Below are positions 47,301 to 60,200 of a DNA stretch of 64,000 bases, in pieces. The notes under the pieces are model-generated. The model did no database searches and had not been told where the DNA came from. It saw nothing but the letters and a program-made list of their open reading frames with translations. Numbering within the stretch: position 1 is the first letter of the stretch; each line of letters starts with the position of its first letter. This stretch comes from Phoronis australis (lineage: Eukaryota; Phoronida; Phoronidae). The position numbers were made by a program, and so were the translations under genes. Location: assembly GCA_002633005.1 (NCBI GenBank), contig NMRA01000727.1, positions 1 through 64,000 on the forward strand. Reading direction: 5' to 3'.

Positions 47301-47885
47301 GTCGATGTGAACTACCAATTTCGACGCCTGCAGAAAGACAACGACGAAATTCATGATAAGGCGCTAATACACCATATGGATCTTAGAACATTCGCCGCCC
47401 GACTGGGGTCTGGCGGAAATGGGCAAATTTGATCAAATGTCTGAAATGCAGCACCTTTCGGGGGGATACTCACTCCAACTGTGAAATTTTCAGTCGATTC
47501 TCGCCAAGTTTACCAGTCTCGAGGTCGTACAGAGAAATGTTTTGGTGTGGTACGGTCACCAGAGTAATTGCATTGTTCCCCGTCACCTCGGAAAGCTATA
47601 ATTGTGTGAAGTTATAATTTTTGTCAAGATAAGCCCGATGTTGAGTTGTAATGGCCATGTGGTGCTGCTTATGTGGTTTAATAATATGAACAAACTGTCA
47701 CAAATGGAAGATTGCCACAGTTGTAGCCGTGCAGTCTCCTACTATATCTTGGTACGAGATATCATCAGAATCCAAATCTTCGCTCTTGACTGAGATATCG
47801 TGGCAAAACATGTTGAATTTACAGTTCCCTCGTTCCTCGATCGAGGTTAACTCAAATTCGACTGGAGCCTGGCAGAATGCCTCAC
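44387..47885. other. Intron sequence of the main gene
   Basis: Three and a half kilobases without a supported exon or bounded element. Several TACATGTA words occur (for example near 45121 and 46540). Frames near 45097-45357 and 46263-46622 have no recognised domain. Confidence 0.45.
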
Positions 47886-47960
47886 CAGTACCACCACATA
47901 CAACACACTTTTGGCGGCCGCCATTGTCTTTAAATCCTTCCAATTTCATCCAGTCGTCAA
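47886..47960 (-). CDS. C-type lectin domain 1, probable third exon
   Basis: This 75 bp phase 1-1 exon (acceptor ATTGTAAG, donor GTGAGG) encodes DDWMKLEGFKDN and then RQKCVVCGGTG. The ending aligns with KKSFVCKTSG of lectin domain 2, and the phase is what the middle exon at 50711 requires. It is shorter than its counterpart and the acceptor lacks a long pyrimidine tract, so the call is less sure than the others. Leaving it out would keep the frame but would leave the domain without its C-terminal half. Confidence 0.5.
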
Positions 47961-48950
47961 CTTACAATGCTCCTTTGTTCAGGTATATACATGTACGAGA
48001 GGCTTGACCCCAGCGGCCACGTTTCGAGCCATTCTAGGAGATCACCAATGCGTTAATCTAGTCAGAATCCAGTTCTGCTCACACGAGTTGGCTTTGCACG
48101 CGAGAATAAGGTTCTCACTTGAGACTGTCTCAAAACATATCTGGATTATAACGCAATCATCCTCAGTTCTGTTCATGCCGTACCTTCAAAAGAATTAACA
48201 ATCGCTACTTCCAAAAATTACTCCTTCTTCTATTCTGCTTGCATAGCAAGAAACCTTCGGAGACTGGACTCAATTCCGAATGACATACTAGTAAAATCTC
48301 GGTTAGGCAGACAACGTTTGACGTCTTCTCAAATCACGACATTAACTTTACGGCAGAGCTACTGTTGATAGAATGGCATGGGGAAAATGACATTTAACTG
48401 GAATATATGTTGGCATTTTGCCATACCGCTCCGGAGGTGGTGTTGGTTGCTGTTGTCCAGCTTTTGAAGCGGGTCGTTTGGAGTGTTTCCTTAACTACAG
48501 GAGATGTAGGTAAGGCCTCATCACCTTACTAGCTCCCTATACCGGCTGGTGAAACAATTATTCGCTTTGAAAAATATGAGACGATAACATGAGGAAAAGT
48601 TGAGGAAGTCATGCTAACCCCTGCTCCCAAACATCCCTCTCTTGCCGGTGAACTATTCTAAATAACGCTATGTTAACAATAATCTATGTGTATGAAACTA
48701 CTCCCTTCTATTCAACATCAAGCGGACCGGTCAATAAGAGCCACTGTGTAATTTCACTTGCTGAAGCAGACGTTGAATAGGTAAATGTTGAAAGTGGTGA
48801 AAGAAGGTACCCACACCATCAGAATCACTTGTGACAACACTGAAATCTCCGAGCTCTTGGTTTATGGGACGTCTAACATGCCAGTAGAAGCCAAGGCTTA
48901 AATGTAGAAGTGGAAAAGTAGTATTTTGGACACAATGCAACATATCAGAG

Positions 48951-49172
48951 ATTTGACCTGAACAAGTGCCGCCATCATTAGAGGTCACAAGACGTGAAGG
49001 TACTGGACAGAGACTAGTTCTTGGTTTGATCGAGCTGTCAGAGACGCCAGTAACCCCTCTCTGAGTACACACGGAGGTGTCAAGTTGAACTTATCACAGT
49101 CAGTGACTCGTGGTCCATTTCCTTGACCACCGACGCATGGGGGCGGGGTGAAATTTTCTCGAGAACCAGTAG
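48951..49172 (-). other. Possible TSP1-like remnants or exons
   Basis: Two overlapping minus-strand frames look Cys-patterned. One reads FTPPPCVGGQGNGPRVTDCD and ends NLTPPC; the other, shifted by one base, reads KPRTSLCPVPSRLVTSNDGG and TCSG. Both recall the second half of thrombospondin repeats. I found no pair of splice sites that fits the surrounding phase-1 pattern, and no tryptophans. It could be a decayed exon pair or an exon with a sequencing error, and it is not included in the model. Confidence 0.3.
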
Positions 49173-49199
49173 AAGAAGCCAGGCGGCTCCACAAAGTCG

Positions 49200-50710
49200 G
49201 GAATTTACATTATTCTATAGTAAGTTCCAGAAGTCATAGTTTATGAGTTAACCATGTATTAATAATAGTGCCCATCCTAGTCTATGTATATGTAACCAGC
49301 ACGGATTACGCGTAATCTATACACATACCCCACGAGGAGGTACGGTGGCTTAGTGTCCTTCCTCTACTCAAGGTTGTGTTTTCGAGTCGCACGGGACACA
49401 CTGCTGGTCGCTTGAATCAAGTCCCTAGCTTCTCAGCTCTGTTTCAACTAATAAAGCATAAAGATGGTCCTGAGCGTCTTGCGTACATTATGTATGTCTG
49501 GTACAACAATATTTTAAACCAGTTATTGAGACGTAGAGTGGACATCTTATTCCAGTATTTAGTTATCCATTATTTTTGATACAATGGAATCACAGAAATG
49601 ATTATTTAACGTTTCCCATAAATTTAACTTTTCGTTCCGCAAAAGAGATAAATTTTCCATGTTCAGTTCAACGTGACCTTTGACTTCTCATTTGACCTTG
49701 ACTTTGACCTTGCATCCATAAAATAATATGAGAAATTGACTCTCCATCCCAAATAATATTGGAAACGATAAATTGCTGGATCCTACACGGTATCATGTTC
49801 AGATTGTGGAAATTATGTGAAATTCAAGATGGCGGCTTCCGCATCTTGAATTATGAAAAATGCTCAAAGTTGCACAAAGTGCAACCAAATTAATTTTATT
49901 CTCCTAACCACACGCAATAAATTTCCAAAAGAAAAGTTTACACTAAACAACATTGCAGGGTAAACTTTTTGGCAACTAGACTAACTTTTTCGTCACCCGG
50001 ATGGTCTGTGCTTGCTGGCAACGGAAACGTATTTTGGTTCATTTGGGGTTTGCAACTACATGTACCACAGGTGGCATTTTGATTTAGAAAAACTGAGGCA
50101 AGCTTTAACGGGTTTTTACCTTATCCGGCATGTTTTTAACTATTTTCAAGCAGGTTACGTGTTGCTTTAGTGATGGGCTCACTCCGGACTAAAGTCATGA
50201 AGGTCGACCTCGACATGATTTTATAAATTCACCCAATAGCCATTACCCAGTTCGCGATTTTGTTGACGGAGTAAAAGACTATTCGAAAAAATGGTGATTG
50301 GGGGAGTATTTTTCCTTGTTGAATGAAAATAACGACTCGGACTGACACCTAAGCTATCCAACTACAGTCGAAATGTACATATTACAACGTGATTGTTAGC
50401 CAGAGTGAATCGTAATTTTCTGAGCATCTCTCGGCGTACAGCCTGGACTAGAATGTCACCTAAATTTGGTGTAAAAGATGAACGAAGCACAAAGCTTCAT
50501 CCTTGAGATCTCGAGATAATAACATTTCCTATATAACGCATTTCTGAATCAATTTACTTCTTCATGCCAGCACATTGAACAGGCGGCCGCATACCTATCA
50601 CAAGTTTAAACTTATAAGGATGTAAACACATTCGGGTAAAGTGTGTAACTTCTTTCAGTTCTGTTTTTATGATCTCATAGAAATATGCTATAGGAAACAA
50701 TTGTTCTTAC
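49200..50710. other. Intron sequence without recognised features
   Basis: No exon or bounded repeat is seen between the candidate TSP1-like remnants and the middle exon of lectin domain 1. Short TTTGACCTTGACTTTGACC repeats occur near 49678. Confidence 0.45.
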
Positions 50711-50804
50711 CATTAAAACCCAATGGCTTCATCTTCGTGTCTACATACTTTCCCTGCTGGGTGATCGAACCAAGCCAGACTTCGCCAACAAAGTACTTGC
50801 GAGC
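50711..50804 (-). CDS. C-type lectin domain 1, middle exon
   Basis: A 94 bp exon, phase 0 to phase 1, with acceptor TTTAATTAG and donor GTAAGA. It encodes ARKYFVGEVWLGSITQQGKY and ends PLGFN. The V-W-L-G-S block corresponds to the W-I-G-L of lectin domain 2, and the phases are identical. No calcium-binding triplet is obvious. Confidence 0.72.
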
Positions 50805-52915
50805 CTAATTAAAGAATGCTCAGACAGTCAAGTCTTCTTTACACGAATCTACTATACATTACTCAAATCACCCTGAAAGATCATTTGCATATGAACTCGT
50901 CACATGTACTTCTGTTCATAAACTGTACACGTTTTGAGCGATAATAAAATCGCACAGCTGAGTGAAGAAAATCTGTAGGCACGGGTTTGGCAGTGCGCCC
51001 GTCGTTAGTGCATCTCCCATGTGAAAATTGCTGGTTTTTCAAGCAAATTTTCACTAGGAGAAAAAGATTGCATAGGGGCGAAAATTTAACAGGATTATGA
51101 GTTTCGCTGGATTAACACAGGGCAAATTTATTCAATACCTACGTGGTTTGTTAATTGAAATAAAATTCCGATCATGACCTCTATCCACTGGTGCTGGCGC
51201 ACTGTGATGACTGCAGTGTCTGCAGAATAGGGTCAATAATACTTGAATTACATGTACATGTACGTTACTCATGAATCCTTCTGGGACGCGACCGTTTATG
51301 GAGTTAATTCCATCTTAGAATACTTCTGGGGTTTCAGAATATTTTGACCAAAACTGCGGCTCAAAAATTGGCATCAACCGGTTCTTTACTAAGATGAGAA
51401 GTTATTTCTTTGCTTTCGAAGACCTCACACTTCACCGCATAGAATAAATAACATTTGCGTAACCTGATCTCAAACGATAACAATCTATCAGTTCTTTAGA
51501 AACCCCGAGATCACCTGCTAATTCAAAACCAATTTTATAACCGTAAGTGGTAGCTCACAGGTTTTTGTGAGGGAGAGTGGGTTTATAGACATTTTTATTA
51601 TTTTTAATTTCCAACTATTATGCAGTTTGAGATAAAAAAGTCTACATTTTGGGACACCAATTTGGCATTTGTCTAGGTTGATAATCAGAAGGCTCACCAG
51701 TTCGAACGTCCTTCAGGCCGAAGTACTACAGGTCCGAAGGTTCGAAATCGAAACTTAAAAAAGTCTTGTTTGGCTTTAACTTTTATCACAGCGGTGTCGG
51801 ACATGAGTTTCCGCAGTTATTTCGAACATGTTCGGGAATTCATATGCGCGAGGACAAATTTGCTGGCGATCAACAACCGAATATTACGACTAATGAAATG
51901 CGTGCCGAGGTTTATTGTTGCAATGCTTGCATTTTTATTGCCCTCGAGTACATTTTGTTGCAGAACTGACCACGACTTTGCGTTAAGACTTTTTGGATTT
52001 GGACGTACATGTATTGGCCTTCGGACTTTGAAACCTTCAGACAAGTAAACCTTTGCACTTGTGGAAATTTTGGACTACCAAACAGCCTTGCATTTTATCG
52101 AACTTGTGAACATTCCTTCGGACTACCCTTCAAAGTGATGTACCTATTGAGAGATATTTTCACAATCACCCTTATTGTGTCAAACTTGTGAATATTCGTG
52201 ACTTGCCAATCTTTAGACTATCTTGTGGCCCCTAATTGGCATCGATGAGCACACAAGTACTAGTTCAAAAAAGCACTGACAGAGGCTGAAAAATTCATCG
52301 CTTTGCTCGTAGTTCACGTAACTCGGATACCTAGATTTTATGGCCTATGTCACCACTCAGGGACGTTGCATTTAGGCAAATATAGCATATCTGCTCTGTT
52401 TAAGTTTTGCTTTGTTTTACATCTAAGCATAATTTGATCGGACCCTGATGTGCCCCGCGCTCAATAGTTGGTTCCGCTGCTGATGCAATTTCCATGTCAA
52501 TTGTCAGGGAATATGACGCAAGCAGTGTAAAAATGGCCAGTTGCCGATTTGGAAAACTGAAAGAAGGGCTGCTCGAAAAACGTTTGATTACGGTAGAATT
52601 TCTTTAAGTTGGATGGAATTAAAGACATCGACGGGTTCCTAAAGTGACCATCTATGCGCAAAAGTTACTTATGGCAGCACGACTTTGATGGTTTAATCAT
52701 TGTGAGGCTGAGAAATAATGCGCCGAAAAGCTTCCGGCGTACGAACGGCCTATGGGATGACCACCGTCTCTACTGCCAGTTGAGTAGGTGACACTGTCTA
52801 ACAGCCCTAGGTTCTCATTGGTTTTCAAAATGCGTGGACCCCTGGAAGTGACTCTTACCTCCATAGGGACCGACGAGATATATGCACACCCAATACACTG
52901 TAAACGATGGCTTAC
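50805..52915. other. Intron sequence within lectin domain 1
   Basis: Two kilobases without recognised elements. Overlapping frames near 51766-52048 have no domain. The reading frame of the next exon runs on past its donor to about 52697, but that extension has no lectin features. Confidence 0.45.
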
Positions 52916-53061
52916 CATTTCGCCCAGCCAGTCGTTTCTGGCCATGTCTTCCGGGAGAGCTAGGCTATCGCCGTGATATTTACAGTGTTGTGAAGCCTCA
53001 AACCAGTTTAGAGCGTGCCGGTGAAATGTGTACTGAACATTGTCGAAGAACTGTATAACAT
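52916..53061 (-). CDS. C-type lectin domain 1, first exon
   Basis: A 146 bp exon, phase 1 to phase 0, acceptor GACTTTCAG and donor GTAAGC. It encodes QYTFHRHALNWFEASQHCKY, then HGDSLALPEDMARNDWL and ends GEM. The N-W-F-E-A-x3-C and S-L-A-L-P-E-D motifs are those of a C-type lectin domain. The end position and phase match the first exon of lectin domain 2, so the two domains derive from a duplication that included the intron. Confidence 0.85.
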
Positions 53062-54133
53062 CTGAAAGTCATTTTCGGCACGTCAGCAGCAGTTGCCTAA
53101 AACCCTACTAACAAGAATGGTATAGCCCCACAAAGATTGCTTCACGATGCCAGTCTTGTGTCCTTCGTCGTGACGTTCCTAGAGTTTTAGACTTTCAATT
53201 GTCTTCCTTCTTACACACGCCCACCGTGAAAATGTAGATTTGGTAAAAATTCTACCTTCACGAGCACATACACAAGTTGCGACTTGGTTGTCGTTTTCTC
53301 TGAACAAGCGTGGATCGAAGGCCACTGAGTGCGTGAAGAAAACGTTGCGTTTTGTCATGTGGACATGCACCCGGAGATGGATTTATAGTTTATTCAAGCC
53401 ACTCAGCGGTAACCTTAAGTTACTAAAATGTTCACGAGAATAATTTTGAAGTTTGAACATTAGAGTTGTTAATACAAAGAATTAATGGTACTACTTGTAT
53501 TACTCGAATCCCGGAGCTTCTGTTGCATGAGGCACAGCAGTTCGGAAAAAGGCAAATTCGTTTAATTCCGCCTTCATGGAAACGACGAGCGGACCTTATT
53601 CGAATTCTGAGCCAACTATCTTGTACATGTAGTCTGTACCTATTGCACGCTTCACAAACCGTACACTTTTCGTGCAATTACTGAACAATGTGCACTGAAG
53701 AAAACAGGGAAAGACAGCAGTCATTTGAATTTTTCTCCTCCGTCCTTGACCCAAACGTTTTGTTGAAAAATGTTTGTTGTATTTGCGCTGCAGCTACACA
53801 AATGGCTACGTTTGAAACCAAAACGAAAGTCAGTTGTGGCAATTGCTTATACACGTTGATAATCGAATGCTTGTGTTCTTTGGATTAGGAACAGAAACAG
53901 TATAACAGGTAATGTTCAGAAGCCTTTTTCGGAAATTTGGTTATGCACTTCTACTTCACAATTGCTGGAAATGGTTTAGACGCGTCTCAGTTCAGAAATA
54001 ATTCATAGATGTATTTCTCCTTAACTAGCAGCTACATGTATACATGTACGTACATGTATATTCACAGAGACTTCGCATGTTTTCTCAATATTCGTGTTAA
54101 TGCTGCCACTGGATTGAAGGTACGAGTACTTAC
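53062..54133. other. Intron sequence without supported features
   Basis: Frames near 53240-53690 on both strands contain scattered cysteines but no domain or suitable splice pair. No repeat was bounded. TACATGTA words cluster near 54033-54058. Confidence 0.45.
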
Positions 54134-54253
54134 GACAAGCATGGCACGATAAAGCACAATCTCTCGTCATGGTATGTATGTCAGTTATGCAATCCCCATT
54201 TCTCGCCTTCCAGTCACAAACTTCATCCGTTTCTTTGTTTTTGCAAACACTAT
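54134..54253 (-). CDS. ShKT domain exon 3 of the mosaic receptor
   Basis: A 120 bp phase 1-1 exon between CTTTTGGCAG and GTAAGT. It begins DSVCKNKETDEVCDWKARNG, continues DC, then RDCALSCHAC. All six ShKT cysteines are present with the usual C-x3-C-x2-C ending. It precedes the first lectin domain. Charged residues dominate its first half, unlike the other copies. Confidence 0.82.
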
Positions 54254-55230
54254 CTGCCAAAAGAGAATCTCGAGAAACCACTCGAGTATAGTACGAATGC
54301 CTAGTTTCAATAAACTACAGGTATAACCATAAGCCTCGAAAGATTGGATTCTATCTCATGAAAACTACAAGCCTGAGTCATTGGGGCCCACTATATTAGT
54401 TTCAACAGCTCCAAGTACCTTAATTTCCATGTAATGGTAAAACGGAACATTTTTTTCGCGATCTTTAAATTTTCAAACAAAAACCTAACGATCACGAGCA
54501 TATAGAGGAAATGGACACGTAATTGTTCGAAGTAAGGTTATAACTTTCATTGAAATTTTGGTCAGTCGTTACTTTTCTATATGTAATGTTTTGTACATGG
54601 CGTAAAATAAATACTGCCAAACGGATAAGACAAACATATCTTAATAATATCATTCCATAAATAAATTAGATGAAAAAAATGAACATAAATTCACCTATCC
54701 TAACAAGCAGGCATTTTGGACTGTCTCAAGCAATATCGAACTGCCAGTTCTTGTCAAGATCCGTGTAACTTGTTTCAGGGATTAAAAGTTTTTTTACGGA
54801 AGGCAGGTTCATTTTACATTTAATTTTTTGGGAAGTTCACGCGCAAAGCTAATCAGGTCAAGACTTGAAACTTAAAAATCCAAGCGAAGTCAAGGCGAGC
54901 CTTTCTACTGAAGCAACAATCAACTCTAGTCTGTCCAGTAATTTGTATTGAGTAATTATTAAGGAATTAGAAATCATAAATACCACATTAAAGACAAAAA
55001 CAGGGTATTGAACCCTAAACTTTGCACCAAAATTGTGGTTTTCAAAGATGACTGTGCAAGAGGCTTTTTACGGGCTATTTTTAATTCCGACATTGTTCAG
55101 GTATAGGTTTTCGAACGGATTTTGTAGAAGTACGCTGTTCCAGACTTTGGGACATTTGACGCCATACACACTATACTTTGCTCCATAGCCAACACAACGA
55201 ATTGCATTTGTTTTACCAAAGGGTTCTTAC
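54254..55230. other. Intron between ShKT exons 2 and 3
   Basis: About 980 bp of AT-rich DNA; no exon, repeat or RNA gene is recognised. Confidence 0.5.
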
Positions 55231-55359
55231 CACAAACGTTGCAAGCTCTGGAGCACTTCCGTGCCATTTCATATTGGTTATTCACACAACCGCCAGACTT
55301 CGCTAACTGGAAGCAAATCTTCGGATTATCCTCCCCCATGCTGTTTCGGCAGCGTTTAG
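55231..55359 (-). CDS. ShKT domain exon 2 of the mosaic receptor
   Basis: A 129 bp phase 1-1 exon with acceptor ATCCTGACAG and donor GTAAGA. It encodes KRCRNSMGEDNPKICFQLAK, then GGCVNN, and ends RKCSRACNVCG. The six cysteines and the G-x-C-x2-N spacing are those of ShKT domains. It has the same length and borders as exon 1 and probably arose with it by tandem duplication. Confidence 0.85.
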
Positions 55360-57004
55360 CTGTCAGGATATTAAAAAATGAAAATATCGTCGACCTCCGA
55401 GCAAAATTTGCAACCGTTAACATGAGAAAGGTTCTTCAATTAAAAATGAATACTTCCGACACGTTCAGCCAAATATTACTCGTGAAAATGTAAACACCAC
55501 GGACCTTCTCAATTTTGGGCTACAGACATTCGTCGTTAATGAAAACAGAATTGCGGTTTTTCGATGAGCTTGGGGCTCAAAATAGCATTAATTGGTTTCG
55601 GTCTGCGCTTAGTTAATTTTAAAACTGCGCCTCAAAGCTGACGTGACGGTTGGTAAAGAGATAGTACATTCTACCCATTATCGGTATGCATCACGTGACG
55701 TGGGTGGAAAAAGGATTCTCCATGCATTTCCTTTGGCAATTTGTGACATTTATTTTTGACACTGAAAAAAGCCGCATCCCATGTGAAAAAAACAGACCAG
55801 AACACATTATGTTATTTTGGCCTTGCAGAGGAGATCAACGATTCATGGTGAACAAATATGTGCTTACTGGATTTAAATGCGTGTGATAAGACTTAATCAT
55901 CTGATGAATAATCTTCTTGGAATATACGACAGGTTAAATCAAAATTACCTATTTCAGATTGTCGGTCATGTTGTCTTAAAAACAAACATATTGATAGCAC
56001 CAGAGCGTCAACCCGCTGTCATTTGTTGGTTGTTTTTTGATTTACATATGTACGTAACGGTCTCCTTTTCATCTCTGAAAACGGAGCATGCAACGCACCT
56101 ACACTGTATGTCGAAACATAAATTTCATTAGCTATTTCTAAATGTTTAGCCATTTGTTTGTATTCATACCAGTCATGACAAATTAGGTATTTCGAGATGT
56201 CGTCCAAAATACAACCATCAACAGGAAACAGTTCCGATGAGCAGACTGCAATCTTGTTGTTAATAGCTAATTTTGACGGTTCACCATTCAGCAATTCTCA
56301 GGCGTTTTTCACAAGACACAGGCCCCGCAGGATGTACAAAGACGATCTACCATAGGTCTGTTGCATTTTGAAAGGACACCGAATGAGAAGTTGGCGTGTT
56401 GGCGATTAAACCAATTGAACAGTTAATGTTTCATAAAAGCACTCACGCCCCCCCGTGTGCCTAACATACATGTACATGTATGTTTACACTAAATGGCGCA
56501 TTCCATGATCAACTGAACTATGACTATGTTTTTGCCCACGTTTCAGGGTACCAATAATCGTGTGTTCAAGTCGATATACGTGATCGTATCGTGGGTATAC
56601 CAAAATGTATAACAGTTAATCCCCTATAAAGCTCTTTTTGATTCTGTGGCACTGTGCCAGTAACAAGTTCAGTAAAATATCATACGGAGTACATCATGTA
56701 TTTGACTTGTGCTTGTGGGACTTCGCAACGATAACTATGGTGGGCTTGGCCTAGCTACCCTTGTCGGAACTACCCTTTCTACAACGAATTGAGAAAATAC
56801 CTAGATTTCTGTTGATTTGTATAAGCAGGAAGAGTGTATAAGTAATAAAATACATGAGCAGTAACATCAAAAAAACATCAGCAGAATATAAACCGTTTAC
56901 AAATACATGTACATAAATCTAGTTAAGGTCTTGACACAGCTGGTTTAATGAAATGAACACGGGCTCGTATTAATCTTTTATGGTACATGTAAGGTTGAAC
57001 TTAC
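55360..57004. other. Intron between ShKT exons 1 and 2
   Basis: No exon or bounded element is recognised in this 1.6 kb. TACATGTACATGTA occurs near 56467. Confidence 0.5.
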
Positions 57005-57133
57005 CACAGGCACCACAAGACAACGCGCAGTTAGGGATCATCCAATCAACGTTGGCCGTGCACTCTCCTAACTCAGCCCATTTGTTGCACAAGGTCGAAT
57101 CGTGCTTGTTACGGCATCCCTCGCCTATGGTGA
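57005..57133 (-). CDS. ShKT domain exon 1 of the mosaic receptor
   Basis: A 129 bp phase 1-1 exon, acceptor GTTTCAGTCACC-type (CAG at the border) and donor GTAAGT. It encodes GEGCRNKHDSTLCNKWAELG, then ECTANVDWM and ends NCALSCGACG. This is a textbook ShKT pattern: W-A-x2-G-E-C-x2-N-x3-M-x3-C-x3-C-x2-C. It is the most N-terminal domain exon found and would join in phase to the signal-peptide exon at 63471. A TTAA transposon starts about 90 bp to its right. Confidence 0.88.
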
Positions 57134-57225
57134 CTGAAACCGAAATTATAAAATACAGCTATAATTATTGATCGCCTGGAATGCATGGGCAGTTTTCGAT
57201 ATTTGTGATGATGGCTAAGATTTAA

Positions 57226-60200
57226 GAGAGAGTCCATATAAAAACCAGTAGATTTTCAAAAATCAGTCTATACGTCAAAATTTAAAACAACTTCATTTTT
57301 TGTACATGGGTAGGTATCCTACATTAAACCCAAATGCCAAATTTTGTGCACTCAATGACCCCTAATTTTGCCGCTGGAGCATGATAACACAAATTGGCAC
57401 AATTGGGCATATTAGCCGTCTCAAAAATCGCATGTTTTCAGCAACAAAAATGAGTAACCTACAAAATAGATCGAAAGCTATATTTTAATGGCTGAAATAA
57501 CCAACGTATACTGTACATAATTCTGTGCCATTTATTAAAATCTGACAGTTTTGTGCTAGACAGGGGAGATAATCCACAGACCACTTTTTGGGGCTAATTT
57601 TAGTGGCCATTTTTGTGACCTTCTTACTGCCATAAAACACCTTGTAGCCTTATGTGATGTTTTGAACGTACAGTTAAAGAGTTAGTCCTGATGACTGAGC
57701 AATAAAAAATCTTGCCTCAACTTTGCACCTTAGTGAAAATTGTCTTGCAAAACTGTCTATTTTCATAGTTTGGAAATGACGAGCAGACTTTACAGACCAT
57801 TTGAACAAACTTTTAGGCAAGAAGTCTGCTTTAAATAGTTATAGAAACCAAGTCTAAACTCTTTCAAATGAAAACAAGATGTTTTCCGGGTTTATTACGC
57901 GGCTAGTATCAAACCTGAACCCGATGACCTTTGCCCACTGAGGGAGTCAGTTGATGTTAAGCTTGAGGATATATAAAAAATGTACGTGTAACCCTCTTGT
58001 ATTCTTTCATTTCTTTTACATTATCAGGTTAATTTAAACACTCTGTAGAAATTTTAAATGGAAATAAAGGCCTTTAAGATTAAACGAGAATGAACTGATA
58101 GTTGTAATGACTGGTTTTGAGAGAAGCAAGTGCATTCTAAAAAGACAAAATGGCGGACGATGTCGATGGGCCTTCATGTTCCTTTAGAGTTTATTCAGCA
58201 AAAAATCCGATTACAAAAGCTTTGTGCTTTAGTGAGTTATGTCAAACACACCACTGAACATTTGAGATACAGGAAACTACCTCATAAAGCAAGGCCTGTG
58301 CCAGAGTACGCACTCGTACTACCCAGAGTCGGTGAATTTCTTACTGAACAGGACCAGTCATGGAAGAGTCAGGTAATGCTGGATGTTACCACTCTGCTCC
58401 TCTCCTCCTGAACGTAGCAGCCTTGTCAAATTCTACCGGCATTTCTGTTTCGAGATATGACTTTGGTGAAAGTCAGAATAGAAAGGATCTCTGTGATCGC
58501 AAGATCGCTCCACTCAAACAACATGCAAAGTACTTTGTAGCCGAAGGTAACAATATCATAAAGTTTCTGGATTTGAAAGAAGCATTACTTTCCAGTGGCC
58601 ATGTGAAGGGATGTTATGTGTATGCATGTTCAGTCAATGCAACAAAGTCTTTTCCAAAATACTCAGTTCCTGGTATAAGCACATTCAAAAATTCCCACTA
58701 TTCCACCCAAGGAATTCGCGTGTGGAAATCATTCCATGTAGGTGACGGTAAGTTCGTACAAATACTGAGAAAATGGGAAACCTATTTCTCTAAAATACAC
58801 TAACATCTCCAAGAGCTAAGGTTGGCATTGTGTCTAGTGAAGAGCCTCAACAAAGTTACCTTGTACCCAGCAAGGTTACTCGAAATTTTTTTGCTACAGA
58901 CGCAGAACTAGGTCAGCATTTGGACGTGGGTAACTACACTGAACATTTACAGAGGGAAACCACGTATGACCACATCGCACGACAGGGGTCAGAAATGCTT
59001 TCAGATGCAAGAACCGGAGCGTCATTTGAGGCAGCCTCAGAGTACTATTTGGATGAGACGAATGCTGAAGCAATAGGTTAGGCATTGAAAACAGGTAAAG
59101 TGTCAACAAGATTTTCATCAAAGGTTAAGAACTTTCTGACGAACATATTCGATGAAGGAGATAAGTCAGTTAAAAACGTTCACCCTCGGAAGAGCCAAAA
59201 TGGAGAAAACATTACGAGAACCCACTGGTAAAGTATTTACCTGTGATATTAAGTGAATCGCATATTGGTGGATTTTTTCGAGGTTGTCTGCAGCAATGTT
59301 TATGACGATGCAATTTCTGCTGAAGATGCTGTTATATCGTTAGATTTACTGAATGAACTGGTAAATGAGCTCAATGTTTAGCCTAGTTTTGTATCATACC
59401 AGTCAAAGATGTGTGATATATGAAGTCGAGGCCGTTACTTCTGTTTACTTCATGTCTGTCATGAATGAGTCATTAGTAAAATTGTCTGTCGTGAATTATT
59501 TTCTAATGACTGTGAATGTGTACCTTTTTATACCACTGATGATCACACTGACAGAAATATTCAGCGTTAGGGTGCCCGGTGTGTGGGGGGAACACCAGAT
59601 TTCTGGCGACTGGTGGCGACTAAAATTTGTAGAAACCAGCAGGGACATTAGAATATGAACCCAAAGTTACAATGACTATTGACAAGTTGAAGGATTTTTT
59701 GCACTGAACACTAGGGGGCCATATCCACCTTGGGTGCCTTCCTTTGCCTGTGGCACCAACAAGGCAGATAGAAAACAAGGTAGGGGTGAGTTCAGTAACA
59801 CTAGAACCTCTCTAAAATTTATCCAAAACCACGTGTTCTCATTAATAATGCAGGGCAATATCTCGCGAAGTCTTGAATTATAGCAAGGTCCTCGTGTTAC
59901 TGCTCTTATTCTAGATGCGTCTTCAGTCTCTACGCAAACAAAAGCAGCGCCATCTACTCATTTAGAACCACGCATGCCAGTTTATTTACGTTACATATTT
60001 TTTGTAATAAGCAATAATTATCAATGCCGTTTTCAGAGAATGGTAATTAATAATGCTGTCTGCCTTTTCTCCAAAATACAAGGTTTTTATGTCGTGTTTC
60101 GCAAGCTAATTATATGTTCCAAGAGCCCCCTATTGGCTGCAGAGGCAACTGAGAACATGCAAAAGGACGAAGTGCAGTTCGTGTAATGCTTCGTACGCAT

